From positions 1 to 5,716 of the forward strand of contig JAJXSQ010000157.1 in NCBI GenBank assembly GCA_021784495.1: a stretch of 5,716 bases of DNA, written 5' to 3'. The stretch is from Myxococcales bacterium. Lineage in GTDB: Bacteria; Myxococcota; Myxococcia; Myxococcales; Anaeromyxobacteraceae. The notes under the pieces were generated by a model that worked only from the letters and a program-made list of their open reading frames with translations, had not been told where the DNA came from and ran no database searches. A program made the translations under genes and the position numbers. Positions 4,769-5,716 of the stretch are shown here, piece after piece (within the stretch, counting starts at the first letter, position 1; the number at the start of each line of letters is the position of its first letter).

Positions 4769-5716
4769 CTGTCCTACGGAGCCAGCTCCCCGCGCGAGCG
4801 CACGCAGCCGGGAACGATCACCTCCCTCGTCGACGAGCTGGTGCGGGGGATGGTCCCCGGCGTCGAGGCGTGGCAGGCCGGCCTTCGCGCCGGCGCGGTC
4901 TTCGGCCGGTACGAGCTGGTGCGCGAGGTGGGGCGCGGCGGCTCCGGGGTGGTCTGGGAGGCTCGCGATCTGGAGCTCGGCCGGCCGGTCGCCTTCAAGG
5001 CGCTCCGCGTGGCGGGCGAGGGGGCGCGGGAGCGGCGGCTGGTCGCCGAGGCGGAGGTCGCCGCGCGCCTCTCGCACCCGAACATCGTCACCGTCCTCGA
5101 CGTGGGCCGGAGCGATCACGGCCCCTTCCTCGTCCTCGAGTACCTGACCGGCGCCCCGCTCGCCGATCGGCTCCGGGCGGGCCGCCTCCCGCTGCGGGAG
5201 GCGCTCCGGATCGCGACCGAGATCGCGCAGGGGCTCGCCCACGCGCACGCCCACGGGGTCGTCCACCGGGACCTCTCGCCGCACAACGTCCACATCTGCG
5301 AGGACGGGCAGGTCAAGATCGTCGATCTGGGGATGGCGCAGGCCTTCGGCCGCCGGAAGGTGGAGGGCGGGACGCCGGAGTCGATGGCGCCGGAGCAGCT
5401 CGACGGCGCGCCCGAGGACGAGCGGACCGACGTCTTCGCGCTCGGCGCCCTCCTCTTCCGGATGGTCGCCGGCGTCTCCCCCTTCGGCGCCGGGGGGGCG
5501 CGCGTGGCGAGCGGGATCGAGGTCCCCGAGGCGCCCGCCCTGGCCCGGCTCGTCGAGGCGACGCTGGAGCGCGCGCCGACCGCCCGGCCGCGCGACGCCG
5601 GCGAGGTGCTCCGCGAGCTCCAGGAGATCGCCGCCGCGCTGCCGCCCCTGACCGGCGACGGGCCGAGCCTCGCCCGCATCCGCGCGCCGGCGCGACGCCG
5701 GGTCACCCTCGCCGCC
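4769..5716 (+). CDS. Eukaryotic-type Ser/Thr protein kinase, catalytic domain (3' end cut by window)
   Basis: An open frame of 316 codons runs off the right edge. Numbered from CTG 4769, the kinase domain spans about residues 48-290. It has a glycine loop GRGGSGVVWEA (55-65), catalytic Lys77 in VAFKAL, probable helix-C Glu94, and HPNIV (103-107). The catalytic loop is HRDLSPHN with Asp168 and Asn173. The metal-binding motif is DLG (186-188) in place of the usual DFG. The activation segment ends MAPEQ (206-210), and DVFALG marks helix F. All residues needed for phosphotransfer are present, so an active cytoplasmic kinase domain is expected. The sequence ends in a basic stretch (RAPARRRVTLAA) that may lead into a membrane helix, but this is not visible. 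Start choice: CTG 4769 has GGAAGGAG 6 bases upstream and marks where coding-type codon use begins. ATG 4649, GTG 4841 and ATG 4850 are alternatives with poorer support. The gene is divergent from the hybrid histidine kinase. Confidence 0.93.
   Translation, partial: MSYGASSPRERTQPGTITSLVDELVRGMVPGVEAWQAGLRAGAVFGRYELVREVGRGGSGVVWEARDLELGRPVAFKALRVAGEGARERRLVAEAEVAARLSHPNIVTVLDVGRSDHGPFLVLEYLTGAPLADRLRAGRLPLREALRIATEIAQGLAHAHAHGVVHRDLSPHNVHICEDGQVKIVDLGMAQAFGRRKVEGGTPESMAPEQLDGAPEDERTDVFALGALLFRMVAGVSPFGAGGARVASGIEVPEAPALARLVEATLERAPTARPRDAGEVLRELQEIAAALPPLTGDGPSLARIRAPARRRVTLAA

Noticed and set aside
5116..5706. Minus-strand open frames at 4774-5091 and 5116-5706
   Set aside because: Both are Arg/Ser/Ala-rich shadows of the plus-strand Ser/Thr kinase, which has a complete set of kinase motifs across the same bases.

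Overview
This is a GC-rich bacterial window of roughly 70% G+C, with G or C at almost every third codon position. It carries a cytoplasmic GAF-histidine kinase-receiver hybrid, an ECF sigma/zinc-finger anti-sigma pair and a eukaryotic-type Ser/Thr kinase whose catalytic loop reads HRDLSPHN. Together these suggest a myxobacterium-like organism (Myxococcota, Anaeromyxobacter-like). That placement is inferred from composition and gene families, not from a database match.

Layout: five genes run leftward on the minus strand. In transcription order they are a hybrid histidine kinase (4482 to 2620), a PhoU-like DUF47 protein (2460 to 1831), a PiT-family phosphate transporter (1809 to 748), an ECF sigma factor (702 to 109) and the first 37 codons of its zinc-finger anti-sigma factor (112 to the left edge). 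A sixth gene runs rightward from about 4769 to the right edge. It encodes the catalytic domain of a Ser/Thr protein kinase and is cut by the window end, so its stop codon is not visible.

The DUF47 and PiT genes are 21 bases apart and form the usual low-affinity phosphate uptake pair, a channel-like carrier plus a PhoU-like accessory protein. The sigma gene starts 45 bases after the PiT stop with no visible terminator, and it overlaps the anti-sigma gene by 4 bases (GTGA). A DUF47-PiT-sigma-anti-sigma transcript is therefore possible. A candidate promoter lies in the 159-base gap between the hybrid kinase and DUF47.

The 286-base divergent region (4483-4768) is the most structured non-coding DNA here. 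It holds an 8-bp hairpin, a hairpin with 13-bp arms, and a symmetrical block of GCGACCC and AGGGTCC repeats. It also holds a weak extended -10 box and a strong Shine-Dalgarno sequence that points at a CTG codon instead of a conventional start. No mobile element, CRISPR array, tRNA or rRNA was seen. No clearly new multi-gene system is evident; the best leads are the possible CTG start and the structured divergent region.
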